Assembly: GCA_031290625.1 (NCBI GenBank)
Contig: JAITND010000039.1
Coordinates: 1-48,795 of the forward strand
DNA length: 48,795 bases
Source: Endomicrobium sp.
Lineage (GTDB): Bacteria; Elusimicrobiota; Endomicrobiia; Endomicrobiales; Endomicrobiaceae
Direction: 5' to 3'
Positions 1 through 9,310 of this stretch are shown piece after piece. Position 1 is the stretch's first letter. Every line of letters starts with the position of its first letter. The position numbers and the translations under genes were made by a program. The notes beneath the pieces were generated by a model. It was not told the DNA's origin. It did not search any database and saw nothing but the letters and a program-made list of their open reading frames with translations.

Positions 1-29
1 AGCAGTTAATTGCTGTTTCGGACTGTATA

Positions 30-449
30 TTGGACTGTATAGTGGGCTATATAGTTGAACAGCCTTCAGACGATTATGAAATAGAGGAGGGGGCAATTCT
101 ATCTGAAAGAGTTCACCAAATTCTACTTGATCGTTTTAATCGTTATACTGGGGAGCAAATCAGCAAGATAGAGAGCCACATCTGTCAGCTATCCGAAAGA
201 ACCCGAGAGGCGCTGTGGCATAACTGGGAGAGATTTCATCCTCGTGCTGTCCCGCCACCACCGACGGGCACCTACGAGGCGTGTATCCGTTTCGACGCAC
301 TTGAGAAACACCGCGATGGACGCCACGTCATGACCGCAGAGGAGGAAAGAGAGATGGGCGTAATAAGTCCATTCCTAGATAAATATAATCCCCGCTATAA
401 TCACGCCCAATATTCCAGAGCCGTCTGCGACGTGCGTGACCGGCGCTAG
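30..449 (+). CDS. hypothetical protein (139 aa); may extend upstream of the window
   Basis: Open ORF, locally higher GC than surroundings, no family recognised. Confidence 0.4.
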   Translation: MDCIVGYIVEQPSDDYEIEEGAILSERVHQILLDRFNRYTGEQISKIESHICQLSERTREALWHNWERFHPRAVPPPPTGTYEACIRFDALEKHRDGRHVMTAEEEREMGVISPFLDKYNPRYNHAQYSRAVCDVRDRR

Positions 450-548
450 AATAATGAAAAGGAGCAAAAAATGTTTGAAACAATAGTCGGCATAGGTTCA
501 TTCGGAGATTGCAGTACAGACGGCAATATTTTAATCAATCTAACCAAA

Positions 549-605
549 TTCAATATAGCAAATCCCTGATATTCTCGCAATCTGCGGGGATTTTTGTGTT
601 TTTAG
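549..605 (+). terminator. probable rho-independent terminator
   Basis: AAATCCC ... GGGGATTTTTGTGTTTTT stem followed by T-rich tract. Confidence 0.4.
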
Positions 606-694
606 CGTATTTTTAGGATGGTTTTCAGCTGAATTCACTCTCAAAAACGACAAAATTCCCTAAAGAAATAACAGGGAAATTATGGAATTAATTA

Positions 695-1525
695 TTAAAA
701 TATAAAGATCAAGGGTATGTTCGTATGTAATGAAAGATCATATGGGAGTTTTTTTATAATATTCGGATCAGTAATTGTTCCTTTTTTTATGTAATATTCT
801 TTTTTATTTTTTTTAGCAAATAAAATAACTTTTTGCGCCATCTCATTGAAAAATTCTTTATGATTTTCGTATGATGATACTTGAGAATTGTAGTTTAATC
901 TTCCGAAAATAATCTTATCAACAAAACCTAAAGCCTCCAAAATATCATCAAAGTTTTGTTTTATTATATTAGGCGTTGGATAAGGTTCTATACTAACCCA
1001 AGTTTTAGCGCCTTGTTTATGGAGTTTATACAAGCTTTCTATTCGTTTTTTCATTGGAGAAGCAAACGGTTCTAATTGATGTCTAAACTGATCGTTGATT
1101 GTTATAAGAGTTATACCAAACTCATTTTTGGGATTAAGTTTTGCCAATTTTGAAGGTAAAATACCTTTAGTAAGAGCAGTACATTTTATATTATCTTTAT
1201 TAAGCCTCTTAATAATTTTATAACTTAATTCTGATATTTCATCATATCCATACATGAAAGGATCGGTCGTAAAACTTAACTGAACAAAACGAATTTTTTC
1301 TTTTAATTTAGGAATTTCATTTTCTAAAATTTCTAAGGCATTCCCAACTATTTTGGGTTTTATCCAATCCTTATAAGTTTTAATTTTACCAAATCTCTTT
1401 GCCATTAACATGGCATAGCAAGGATATAGACAGCCATGAGAACAACCATCAACGTGGTTAATTGTGTAATCTCCATATTCAACATTTGTTTTATACAACA
1501 AAGTTTTTCTGGTAATAAATACCAC
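695..1525 (-). CDS. radical SAM-like protein (SplB/Gp37-Gp68-like), partner of TcmP
   Basis: Motif DGCSHGCLYPCYA (CX3CX3C) near N-terminus, then VQLSFTTDPFMYGY, LTKGILP, WVSIEPYPTPN, VDKIIFGRLNYN, typical of radical SAM barrels of this type. Confidence 0.75.
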   Translation of the reverse strand: MVFITRKTLLYKTNVEYGDYTINHVDGCSHGCLYPCYAMLMAKRFGKIKTYKDWIKPKIVGNALEILENEIPKLKEKIRFVQLSFTTDPFMYGYDEISELSYKIIKRLNKDNIKCTALTKGILPSKLAKLNPKNEFGITLITINDQFRHQLEPFASPMKKRIESLYKLHKQGAKTWVSIEPYPTPNIIKQNFDDILEALGFVDKIIFGRLNYNSQVSSYENHKEFFNEMAQKVILFAKKNKKEYYIKKGTITDPNIIKKLPYDLSLHTNIPLIFIF

Positions 1526-1542
1526 TGTATTGTCCTTTTAAT

Positions 1543-2589
1543 TTATTTGGAAACAATTTCTAATTTTGGAGGTTTTCCATAATATTTATAACCAATGTAA
1601 AAATTCCCTTTTCTTCTCTTGGTTATCATAGAAATAACTTCTATTTTCCCATTTTTTTCAAAATTAGTTAATATGATGTTTACTTTTTTGGATAAAAGTG
1701 AATTTAATATCCCAAATTTATATAAATCACAATTAGTAAGTTTTTTATACGCAGAAATAGTTTTTATAAAAGCGCTATCTTGGTCAGAAATTGTGTTTTC
1801 AAATAAATCTTTTTCCTTGATCTGTTCTAATGCTTCTAAGAATTTCTCTGCCCCGAGAATATGTTTTGTCGAAAAGAATAAAGCATACCGACTATTACTT
1901 TTAACATTTTTTAATATTTTATAATATGCATACTCGGTACGGGCTTTATGCGATACGGCTGACCTTATTTTTTCTGCGAAATCTTCTATTGTCGAAGATT
2001 TTTTTGCGTCATTTTCATTAATTCCTATGTCAGACAAAAAATTGGCGATAGGCGTAAGTTGATGAGCATCTTCTTCTTTTCTTAAAAACCTATATATATG
2101 ATATATTGGAATAAATATTAAAAAATCCAGTTTAGCGGCTTCAAACAATCTGGTATAAGTATTTTTATCAATTTGCGTATATCCCCAAGGATCAATAAAG
2201 AAAAACTTATGCCTTCTATTGGTTACCATATTTAATATATTAGTAATAAATTCATTTGCTTCTTTATTATATATTTTTATAGTTTTTTCATCTGGTCCTA
2301 CATTTTTTACAAGGCTATCATGATAATCTTTTTTATATTCATTCAAGTACAAATAAATAGTTTTATCTTCTTTTATAGAAGTTGACACGGAATTAATTAC
2401 ATTTTTTGCTATAACAGCGCTGCCATTTTTTTTATTCTCTGAAATTCCTGACCCCGCAAACGGTTCTACGATAAAAATATCTTTACAATAAGAAACGTTC
2501 ATCATTATTGAAAGATAAGCTTCCAAATATTTTTTGTATACATCTAGCTTTTGTTTACTATGAATTTCTATATGACCTTTTTTATTCAT
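1543..2589 (-). CDS. tcmP: three-Cys-motif partner protein TcmP-like
   Basis: IFIVEPFAGSGIS and FFFIDPWGYTQI motifs, size and position next to the radical SAM-like gene. ATG at 2589 preferred over TTG at 2601. Confidence 0.75.
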   Translation of the reverse strand: MNKKGHIEIHSKQKLDVYKKYLEAYLSIMMNVSYCKDIFIVEPFAGSGISENKKNGSAVIAKNVINSVSTSIKEDKTIYLYLNEYKKDYHDSLVKNVGPDEKTIKIYNKEANEFITNILNMVTNRRHKFFFIDPWGYTQIDKNTYTRLFEAAKLDFLIFIPIYHIYRFLRKEEDAHQLTPIANFLSDIGINENDAKKSSTIEDFAEKIRSAVSHKARTEYAYYKILKNVKSNSRYALFFSTKHILGAEKFLEALEQIKEKDLFENTISDQDSAFIKTISAYKKLTNCDLYKFGILNSLLSKKVNIILTNFEKNGKIEVISMITKRRKGNFYIGYKYYGKPPKLEIVSK

Positions 2590-2601
2590 TAAATAGTCCA
2601 A

Positions 2602-2991
2602 TTATACAGATTTGATAATTTTAATAAGCTTTGCGATTATTTGAGTTTTATTTGAAAAGTCGTCGTTTGGATTGATTAATAATGGTTCAAATGTAGCTTT
2701 ATTATCTGATATAAGTTTGTGTTGTAATTTTCCATTTTCATCTTTAAATGAATTAAATCTTTTTACTTTTAATCCTTCGCCATAATAGCAAAGTACAATT
2801 TCATCTTCTTTTGGACTTTCATAATTTAGCTTGGAAAAAAGCAACAATTCTCCATCTGATATTGTAGGCTCCATTGAATTATCGCGCGCTTTAATTAAAA
2901 ATATTCGGTTAGTATGAGTTGGAAAAAATCTGGCTGGCATAGGAATGTAATCTATCACATTAGATACAGTTGTTTTAGATGTTATATTCAT
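2602..2991 (-). CDS. S24/LexA-like peptidase domain protein lacking an HTH domain
   Basis: DNSMEPTISDGELLLF (catalytic Ser) and GEGLKVKRF (catalytic Lys); ORF begins directly at the hinge/catalytic part. Confidence 0.75.
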   Translation of the reverse strand: MNITSKTTVSNVIDYIPMPARFFPTHTNRIFLIKARDNSMEPTISDGELLLFSKLNYESPKEDEIVLCYYGEGLKVKRFNSFKDENGKLQHKLISDNKATFEPLLINPNDDFSNKTQIIAKLIKIIKSV

Positions 2992-3147
2992 TATTCGCGC
3001 TCTGTTGTGCTAAATCTATATCTCCAACTTTTAAACTTATACTTCTTCCTTGTTTTTGTTTTGGTAGTATGCTATCATTTTACAAATACTTTCTCTATCT
3101 ACTGCGCTTTCAAAGAACATTTCTCAGTATGCTAGGGGGTAATTCCG
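2983..3147 (-). repeat. 165-bp repeat, copy A (inverse orientation to copy B at 27645-27809)
   Basis: Reverse complement aligns without gaps to 27645-27809 with 6 mismatches by eye. Confidence 0.95.
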
Positions 3148-3225
3148 TAATATAATTATATACTTATATATTCGCGTAGGATGTTTTTTCACAGAATTTA
3201 CTAAAATTTAACTAAGGAGCGTATA

Positions 3226-3505
3226 ATGAATTAATTTGTTAAGTTTGGTTGTAGTTTTTACTTTGTTGGTTTCATCAATTCAATCTAGCTTTGCGCAACC
3301 AGCATTTACTGGCGATCAAGGATGTCCGTTTGCCGTTGGTCAAGGATAGCTTTATGCTGGTGATGAAAAACATCGGGTTGAATATCTGCAGAAGCAACTA
3401 CAAAAATGTGTAAAAAATAGAAGACTCCTCCTAGAACAAGTTTCCGAACGATTAGAATGAGTAGCCAACTTACCTGGCGGGACAGTAACAGGGGTCGCGG
3501 CATGA
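3226..3505 (+). pseudogene. decayed small secreted protein gene
   Basis: SD AAGGAG then ATG, early frameshift, then SLVVVFTLLVSSIQSSFAQPAFTGDQGCPFAVGQG*LYAGDEKHRVEYLQKQLQKCVKNRRLLLEQVSERLE*VANLPGG: signal peptide plus in-frame TAG and TGA. Confidence 0.65.
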
Positions 3506-3633
3506 TCGCGCATAATCAAAGACAAACTAATATTACAGCGTGGAGCTTTATTTGGATTGACTTTCGCTTGAGTTTTAAGTACACTTTGGCGAAATAAAAT
3601 GGATTGGGAAGTCGTCTGTGGTCCTAAAAATCT

Positions 3634-3672
3634 CCCGAGAGGGTTTTTTAGGGCGTTTTTGCATGCAAAGTA
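3634..3672 (+). terminator. probable rho-independent terminator
   Basis: CCTAAAAATCTCCCGAGAGGGTTTTTTAGG hairpin followed by GCGTTTTT. Confidence 0.4.
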
Positions 3673-3690
3673 TCTTACGTTTAGCGTTGT

Positions 3691-4815
3691 TTGTCAATGT
3701 GTGGAGGTCTAATGTTAAAAGAAGGCGAGTTCAGAATTCCGTCAGGTTGCGCTATAAGCGGCATTATAGACAAAAAAGGCAAAAGATTTAGCGGTGAAGA
3801 AATTATTAAATCTATTGCTTTAATGCATGAAAGATCAAATGGTTTGGGCGGCGGTTTTGCCGCTTACGGTATTTATCCTCAATATAAAGAACTTTATGCT
3901 TTCCACATTTTTTACGATAATCTAAGCGTTAAGTCCCAAGTAGAAGACTTCCTTACAAAACATTTTGAAATAGAAAGCGCCGGAAACATTCCTACAAAGT
4001 CGGTTCCAAATATAAAAGACCAACCTTTAATATGGCGTTATTTTGTTTCTCCAAAAATTTATATGTCAAAAGAAGAAGTTATGGATGAAGACGAATTTAC
4101 GTCAAGACGCGTAATAAGAATAAATACAGAATACAAGGGCGCGTATGTTCTTTCAAGCGGTAAAAATATGGGAGCTTTTAAAGGCGTAGGATATCCTGAA
4201 GACATAGGCGAATTTTTTATGTTGGACAGATACGAAGCCTACATGTGGACCGCTCACGGAAGATTTCCTACAAATACTCCAGGCTGGTGGGGCGGAGCGC
4301 ACCCTTTTACAATGCTTAACTGGTCTGTAGTACATAACGGAGAAATATCTTCTTACGACGCTAACAGGCGTTTTGTTGAGATGTTCGGATATAAATGCAC
4401 TTTGCAAACGGACACGGAAGTAATAACATATCTTTTTGATTTGCTTGTAAGGAAACATAAAATGCCGCTGGAAAAGGCGTTAAAAGCGGTTGCGGCTCCT
4501 TTTTGGGACGATATAGAAAGAGAAAGCAAAGAAGTTCAAAACGAACTTAAGAGTATTAGAACTGTTTACGCCAGCGCTCTTATAAACGGACCTTTTTCAA
4601 TAGTTTTGGGTTGCGCAAAAGGAATGATAGCTTTAAACGACAGGATAAAACTCCGTTCTCTGGTAGCTGCGGAAAAAGGCGACAGAACTTATATCGCAAG
4701 CGAAGAGAGCGCTATAAAAATAATATGCGATAATCCGGATAAGATTTGGTCGCCGAAAGGCGGAGAAGCTGTTATTGCTTTGTTGGAAGGCGGAAATAAT
4801 GAACCTAAATTTTAA
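3691..4815 (+). CDS. glutamate synthase, glutamine amidotransferase (class II) domain, archaeal-type split subunit
   Basis: GCAISGIIDKKGKRFSG, AHGRFPTNTPGWWGGAHPF, VVHNGEISSY motifs. Confidence 0.85.
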   Translation: MSMCGGLMLKEGEFRIPSGCAISGIIDKKGKRFSGEEIIKSIALMHERSNGLGGGFAAYGIYPQYKELYAFHIFYDNLSVKSQVEDFLTKHFEIESAGNIPTKSVPNIKDQPLIWRYFVSPKIYMSKEEVMDEDEFTSRRVIRINTEYKGAYVLSSGKNMGAFKGVGYPEDIGEFFMLDRYEAYMWTAHGRFPTNTPGWWGGAHPFTMLNWSVVHNGEISSYDANRRFVEMFGYKCTLQTDTEVITYLFDLLVRKHKMPLEKALKAVAAPFWDDIERESKEVQNELKSIRTVYASALINGPFSIVLGCAKGMIALNDRIKLRSLVAAEKGDRTYIASEESAIKIICDNPDKIWSPKGGEAVIALLEGGNNEPKF

Positions 4816-6304
4816 CAGTCCTTTATTTGAAGTAATAAGAGACGAAAAAAAGTGCGTAAAGTGCAAACTTTGCGTTGTTCAATGTTCAAATAAAGTTCAT
4901 TTGTACGACGAGAAAAAAGATATTTTTAAAGTTGACGATATGAAGTGCGTTAATTGCCACAGGTGCGCGGTTTTGTGCCCGACGAAGGCTTTGGTTATAA
5001 AAAAGTATCCTCTTGAGTACAGAGAAAATGCGATGTGGACGGATTCCACTATAAAAGAGATTTATAAACAGTCTCAAACAGGCGGAGTATTGCTTTCAAG
5101 CATGGGCAACCCAAACCCTTTTCCTGTATATTGGGATAAAATGCTTTTAAATGCCAGCCAAGTTACAAACCCTTCAATAGACCCATTAAGAGAGCCTATG
5201 GAAACAAAAGTTATGATAGGCAGAAAGCCTGAAAAACTTGAGTTTGATTCTAAGGGAAAACTGACGACAAAAATGTATCCTCAAGTTGAGCTGAGCGTTC
5301 CAGTTATGTTTGCTGCTATGAGTTACGGCGCAATTTCAAAAAATGCGCATGAAGCTCTTGCAAGAGCCGCCGATGATCTTGGTATTTGCTACAACACAGG
5401 CGAAGGCGGTTTGAATAAAGATTTTTATAAATACGGAAAGAATACTGTGGTTCAAGTAGCGTCGGGAAGATTTGGCGTGCATAAAGAGTATTTAAATGCG
5501 GGCGTTGCTATAGAGATTAAAATAGGACAAGGAGCAAAACCTGGAATTGGCGGGCATCTTCCTGGAAGGAAAGTAGGCGAAGACGTTTCTTACACAAGGA
5601 TGATACCAGCGGGATCCGACGCCATTTCTCCAGCTCTTCACCATGATATTTATTCAATTGAAGATTTAAGACAGCTTATATTTTCGTTAAAAGAAGTTAC
5701 TCGCTATGAAAAGCCGATATTTGTGAAGATTGCGGCGGTGCATAATGCGGCGGCTATAGCTTCTGGCGCGGTAAGAGCGGGATCCGACGCCATTGTAGTA
5801 GACGGATTTCGCGGAGGAACGGGAGCCGCTCCGACAAGAGTTAGAGATAATGTAGGGATTCCAATAGAACTTGCGCTGGCTTCAATTGACCAAAGATTGA
5901 GGGAAGAAGGAATAAGAAATCAAGTTTCTCTCTTGATTTCGGGTAGCGTTAGAAACAGCGCCGACATAGTTAAAGCCATTGCTCTTGGAGCCGACGCCGT
6001 TTGCATAGGCACGGCCGCTCTTATAGCGCTCGGTTGTCATATGTGCCGCACATGCGTTGCTGGCAAATGCAACTGGGGTATAGCAACCCAGGATCCTGAG
6101 CTTGTAAAGAGACTAGATCCCGAAGTTATGTATAAGCGGCTCGTCAATTTGGTTTCTGCATGGAATCATGAAATTCAAGAATTGCTTGGAGGAATGGGTA
6201 TAAATGCTGTTGACAGTTTGCGTGGCAACAGGCTTATGCTCGCAGGCATAGACCTGAACGAAAAAGAGCTAAAAATACTGGGCATAAAGTATGCGGGAGA
6301 GTAA
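4799..6304 (+). CDS. gltB: glutamate synthase FMN-binding synthase domain with N-terminal 2x4Fe-4S ferredoxin domain
   Basis: CxxCxxCxxxC ferredoxin motifs; GEGGLNKDFYKYG, KIGQGAKPGIGGHLPG, VDGFRGGTGAAPT motifs. Confidence 0.9.
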   Translation: MNLNFNSPLFEVIRDEKKCVKCKLCVVQCSNKVHLYDEKKDIFKVDDMKCVNCHRCAVLCPTKALVIKKYPLEYRENAMWTDSTIKEIYKQSQTGGVLLSSMGNPNPFPVYWDKMLLNASQVTNPSIDPLREPMETKVMIGRKPEKLEFDSKGKLTTKMYPQVELSVPVMFAAMSYGAISKNAHEALARAADDLGICYNTGEGGLNKDFYKYGKNTVVQVASGRFGVHKEYLNAGVAIEIKIGQGAKPGIGGHLPGRKVGEDVSYTRMIPAGSDAISPALHHDIYSIEDLRQLIFSLKEVTRYEKPIFVKIAAVHNAAAIASGAVRAGSDAIVVDGFRGGTGAAPTRVRDNVGIPIELALASIDQRLREEGIRNQVSLLISGSVRNSADIVKAIALGADAVCIGTAALIALGCHMCRTCVAGKCNWGIATQDPELVKRLDPEVMYKRLVNLVSAWNHEIQELLGGMGINAVDSLRGNRLMLAGIDLNEKELKILGIKYAGE

Positions 6305-6308
6305 AAAT

Positions 6309-7046
6309 ATGGAGACAATAGACGCTTTAGATGTTTATTACCGTAAACTGAACGATTCTATAGATAGCGCAATTAAAACTGATAAAAATATAACGTTGAG
6401 CGGCGTTTTCGGACAAAGATATATAGGAAGAGGGTTGTCCAAAGGCGTTAAAATTAAAATACAAGGAACTCCGGGTAATGATATGGCGGCGTATATGGAC
6501 GGAGCTGAAATAGAAGTTTTTGGAAACGCGCAAGATGCTGTGGGAAACACTATGAATGCGGGCAGAATAGTTATCCATGGCAGGTGCGGTGACACTTTAG
6601 GATACTCCATGAGAGGTGGAGAAATTTACGTTGAAGGAAACGTCGGATATAGAGTCGGTATTCATATGAAGGAATATAAAGATATGAAACCTGTTATTGT
6701 CGCCGGCGGGAAAGCTGGCGATTTCTTGGGCGAGTATATGGCTGGAGGGGCTATCATCCTTTTGGGTCTTGACCTTGCCGAAGGCGAAGAAATAATAGGA
6801 AGATTTTGCGGAACGGGAATACACGGTGGAAAAATATATATAAATGGCAACCCCGATAAATATAACTTCGGCAAAGAAGTTGAAAAGGTTTCTCTTACAG
6901 ACGAAGATATTGCTTTTCTAAGAAATCATGTTGATTTATACGCGAAGTTTTTTAAGAAAGATTTATCATATTTAAAGCTTGAAGCTTTTGCAAAATATGC
7001 GGCTGTTAACAAAAATCCGTATTTTAACATGTATTGTTCCAATTAG
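6309..7046 (+). CDS. glutamate synthase GXGXG (alpha subunit C-terminal) domain protein
   Basis: Repeated G-rich beta-helix pattern (GNAQDAVGNTMNAGRIVIHG, GDTLGYSMRGGEIYVEGNVG). Confidence 0.85.
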   Translation: METIDALDVYYRKLNDSIDSAIKTDKNITLSGVFGQRYIGRGLSKGVKIKIQGTPGNDMAAYMDGAEIEVFGNAQDAVGNTMNAGRIVIHGRCGDTLGYSMRGGEIYVEGNVGYRVGIHMKEYKDMKPVIVAGGKAGDFLGEYMAGGAIILLGLDLAEGEEIIGRFCGTGIHGGKIYINGNPDKYNFGKEVEKVSLTDEDIAFLRNHVDLYAKFFKKDLSYLKLEAFAKYAAVNKNPYFNMYCSN

Positions 7047-7072
7047 TTTAAATATATATAGAGGTTTAAGAG

Positions 7073-8218
7073 ATGAAAAACGAGAGTTTTTTTGACAAGC
7101 AATACAAGAAAGCTTATCTTGAGCTTTCAAACGGAATAAAGCTTGAAGGCAGAGCTGTCGGCGCAGATGTTTCTGTAAGCGGCGAAATGGTGTTTAATAC
7201 GGGAATGCTCGGATATAGCGAGGCGATGACCGATCCTTCGTATTTGGGGCAGATTTTAGTTTTTAGTTTTTGTTTAATTGGAAATTACGGAATACCTTTC
7301 CCCGAAGACGGGGATTTTTTTTCGTCTCAAGGACATGAAAGCTCGTCAATAAAAACGCAAGGCGTAATAGTTTCCGATATTTACGGAGGCTGTCACCATC
7401 ACGAGGGGGGTATATCTCTTGAAGATTGGATGAAAAAACAAAGCGTGCCTGGTATTGCGGGAATAGACACAAGATATTTGGTGCAGATAATAAGGGGAAG
7501 CGGCAATCTTTGGGGAAGAATTGTTCCCGAAGGATCGGCGCTTCAAGATAAAAATAAATTTGAGTTTTTAAGTCATTTTAAAGATGGAGAATATGTTGAT
7601 CCGTCAAAATATAACTTGATGCCGTCGGTATCAACCAAAGAAAGACAAATAATGGGCAAGGGTTCTAAGAAAGTTGCGGTTATTGATTGCGGCGCAAAGT
7701 GGAATATTATGAGAATGCTTATAGAAAGAGGCTGCGATGTGGAAGTGTTGCCTTGGGATACGGATTTTTCAACGGTTAAATGCGCCGGTTGGGTTATAAG
7801 CAATGGTCCTGGAGATCCTAAAAATACCGCAGATTTGGTTGAGAGGATAAAAAAAGACGTGCTAACTTCAAACAAACCTATTTTGGGGATATGTCTGGGG
7901 CATCAGCTTTTAGCGTTGGCTTCAGGCGCTAAGACCAAAAGATTAAGCCACGGACACAGAAGCCACAATCAGCCTGTTTTTTCTCTTCCAGATAAAAAGG
8001 CTTATATGTCCAGCCAGAACCACAGATACGCTGTAGAGAAAAATTCAATACAACCCGGTTGGGAATTGTGGTTTGAAAACGCCAATGATGATTCTGTTGA
8101 AGGTTTAAAACACAAAACAAAACCGTTTATGTCCGTGCAGTTTCACCCGGAAGCTTCCAGCGGTCCAAACGATACGTCTTGGATTATGGATCAGTTTGTT
8201 GATTTAATAAGAAAGTAA
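7073..8218 (+). CDS. carA: carbamoyl-phosphate synthase small subunit
   Basis: Class I GATase motifs GICLGHQLLALASG, VQFHPEASSGP; N-terminal LELSNGIKLEGRAVGA. Confidence 0.95.
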   Translation: MKNESFFDKQYKKAYLELSNGIKLEGRAVGADVSVSGEMVFNTGMLGYSEAMTDPSYLGQILVFSFCLIGNYGIPFPEDGDFFSSQGHESSSIKTQGVIVSDIYGGCHHHEGGISLEDWMKKQSVPGIAGIDTRYLVQIIRGSGNLWGRIVPEGSALQDKNKFEFLSHFKDGEYVDPSKYNLMPSVSTKERQIMGKGSKKVAVIDCGAKWNIMRMLIERGCDVEVLPWDTDFSTVKCAGWVISNGPGDPKNTADLVERIKKDVLTSNKPILGICLGHQLLALASGAKTKRLSHGHRSHNQPVFSLPDKKAYMSSQNHRYAVEKNSIQPGWELWFENANDDSVEGLKHKTKPFMSVQFHPEASSGPNDTSWIMDQFVDLIRK

Positions 8219-8244
8219 ACGATTAAACTTTATTTTCTTTTATA

Positions 8245-8253
8245 GGGGGGGGG
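8245..8253 (+). repeat. poly-G tract (G9) upstream of DNA methyltransferase
   Basis: tataGGGGGGGGGtagag. Confidence 0.9.
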
Positions 8254-8467
8254 TAGAGTTTATAGGGGTTACGGTAGTAAAAGCTAAACTATGACTTGGC
8301 TGTAAATAAAGTTGCACCGACGGTTTTATTTTTGCGGTTTTAATTATCGCCGCTGTTTAGCTTGTTATAAGCGGTGCGTATGTCTCTAAATAATAGGATA
8401 CGTTTGGCTGATTGCGATACGCGTTGTTTACGCTATTAATTTTTGCGTCTGCAAGGAGTAGTCTAAA

Positions 8468-9310
8468 ATGAATGCGCGAAAAAAAGCAAAGAAGCCCGGA
8501 CTCAACCCGTTTTTTGAATTTAACAATGCCGTTTTATATAGAGGGAATGTCCTTGAGGCAAATACATTTGAAAATAATTTTTGCGATTTAATTGTTACTT
8601 CGCCGCCTTACAATGTTGGCATTGAATATAATTCAAACGAGGATCTTTTAAACTACAACGACTATTTGGCGTTTACGGAACAATGGTTGAAAAATTGTTA
8701 TTATTGGACAAAAGATAGCGGTCGGTTAATATTAAATATTCCATTAGATAAAAGTAAAGGCGGACAGAAAAGCGTTGGAGCCGATATAACAACTATAGCA
8801 CAAAAAGTTGGATGGAAATATCATTCGACTATTATATGGAATGAAGGCAATATTTCCCGCCGTACGGCATGGGGATCTTTTATGTCGGCTTCCGCTCCTT
8901 ACGTCATAGCGCCGGTTGAGTTGGTTATTGTTGTATATAAAAAAGAATGGAAAAAAATAGGCGGCAGCAAGATTTCAGATATAACAAAAAAAGATTTTAT
9001 GAATTGGACGAACGGCGTTTGGACATTTAATGGAGAGAGTAAAAAAAGGATTGGACATCCTGCTCCGTTTCCAAAGGAGTTGCCATATAGAGCGATTAAG
9101 TTGTTTAGTTATGTTAACGACGTTGTTTTTGATCCTTTCAGCGGCAGCGGAACAACAATACTGGTGGCCGCTATGAACAATCGTACGGGCATAGGGCTGG
9201 AGATTGATTTAGATTATTGTAAGTTGGCCAAAAAGAGACTTTTATATGAATTAAATACTTTCGGCTTGGATAAGTTTGATGAAGAAAATATCGCAAAACA
9301 GATTGGTTGA
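8468..9310 (+). CDS. site-specific DNA methyltransferase (N4-C or N6-A, N6_N4_Mtase family)
   Basis: Motif IV TSPPYN, motif I VFDPFSGSGTT, motif RRTAWGSFMSASAPYVIAPVE typical of type II M proteins. Confidence 0.9.
   Translation: MNARKKAKKPGLNPFFEFNNAVLYRGNVLEANTFENNFCDLIVTSPPYNVGIEYNSNEDLLNYNDYLAFTEQWLKNCYYWTKDSGRLILNIPLDKSKGGQKSVGADITTIAQKVGWKYHSTIIWNEGNISRRTAWGSFMSASAPYVIAPVELVIVVYKKEWKKIGGSKISDITKKDFMNWTNGVWTFNGESKKRIGHPAPFPKELPYRAIKLFSYVNDVVFDPFSGSGTTILVAAMNNRTGIGLEIDLDYCKLAKKRLLYELNTFGLDKFDEENIAKQIG

Noticed and set aside
8280-8375. Possible structured leader RNA (AAGCTAAAC ... GTTTAGCTT) upstream of the methyltransferase
   Set aside because: Only one 9-bp complementary pair over ~90 nt; no recognised riboswitch consensus
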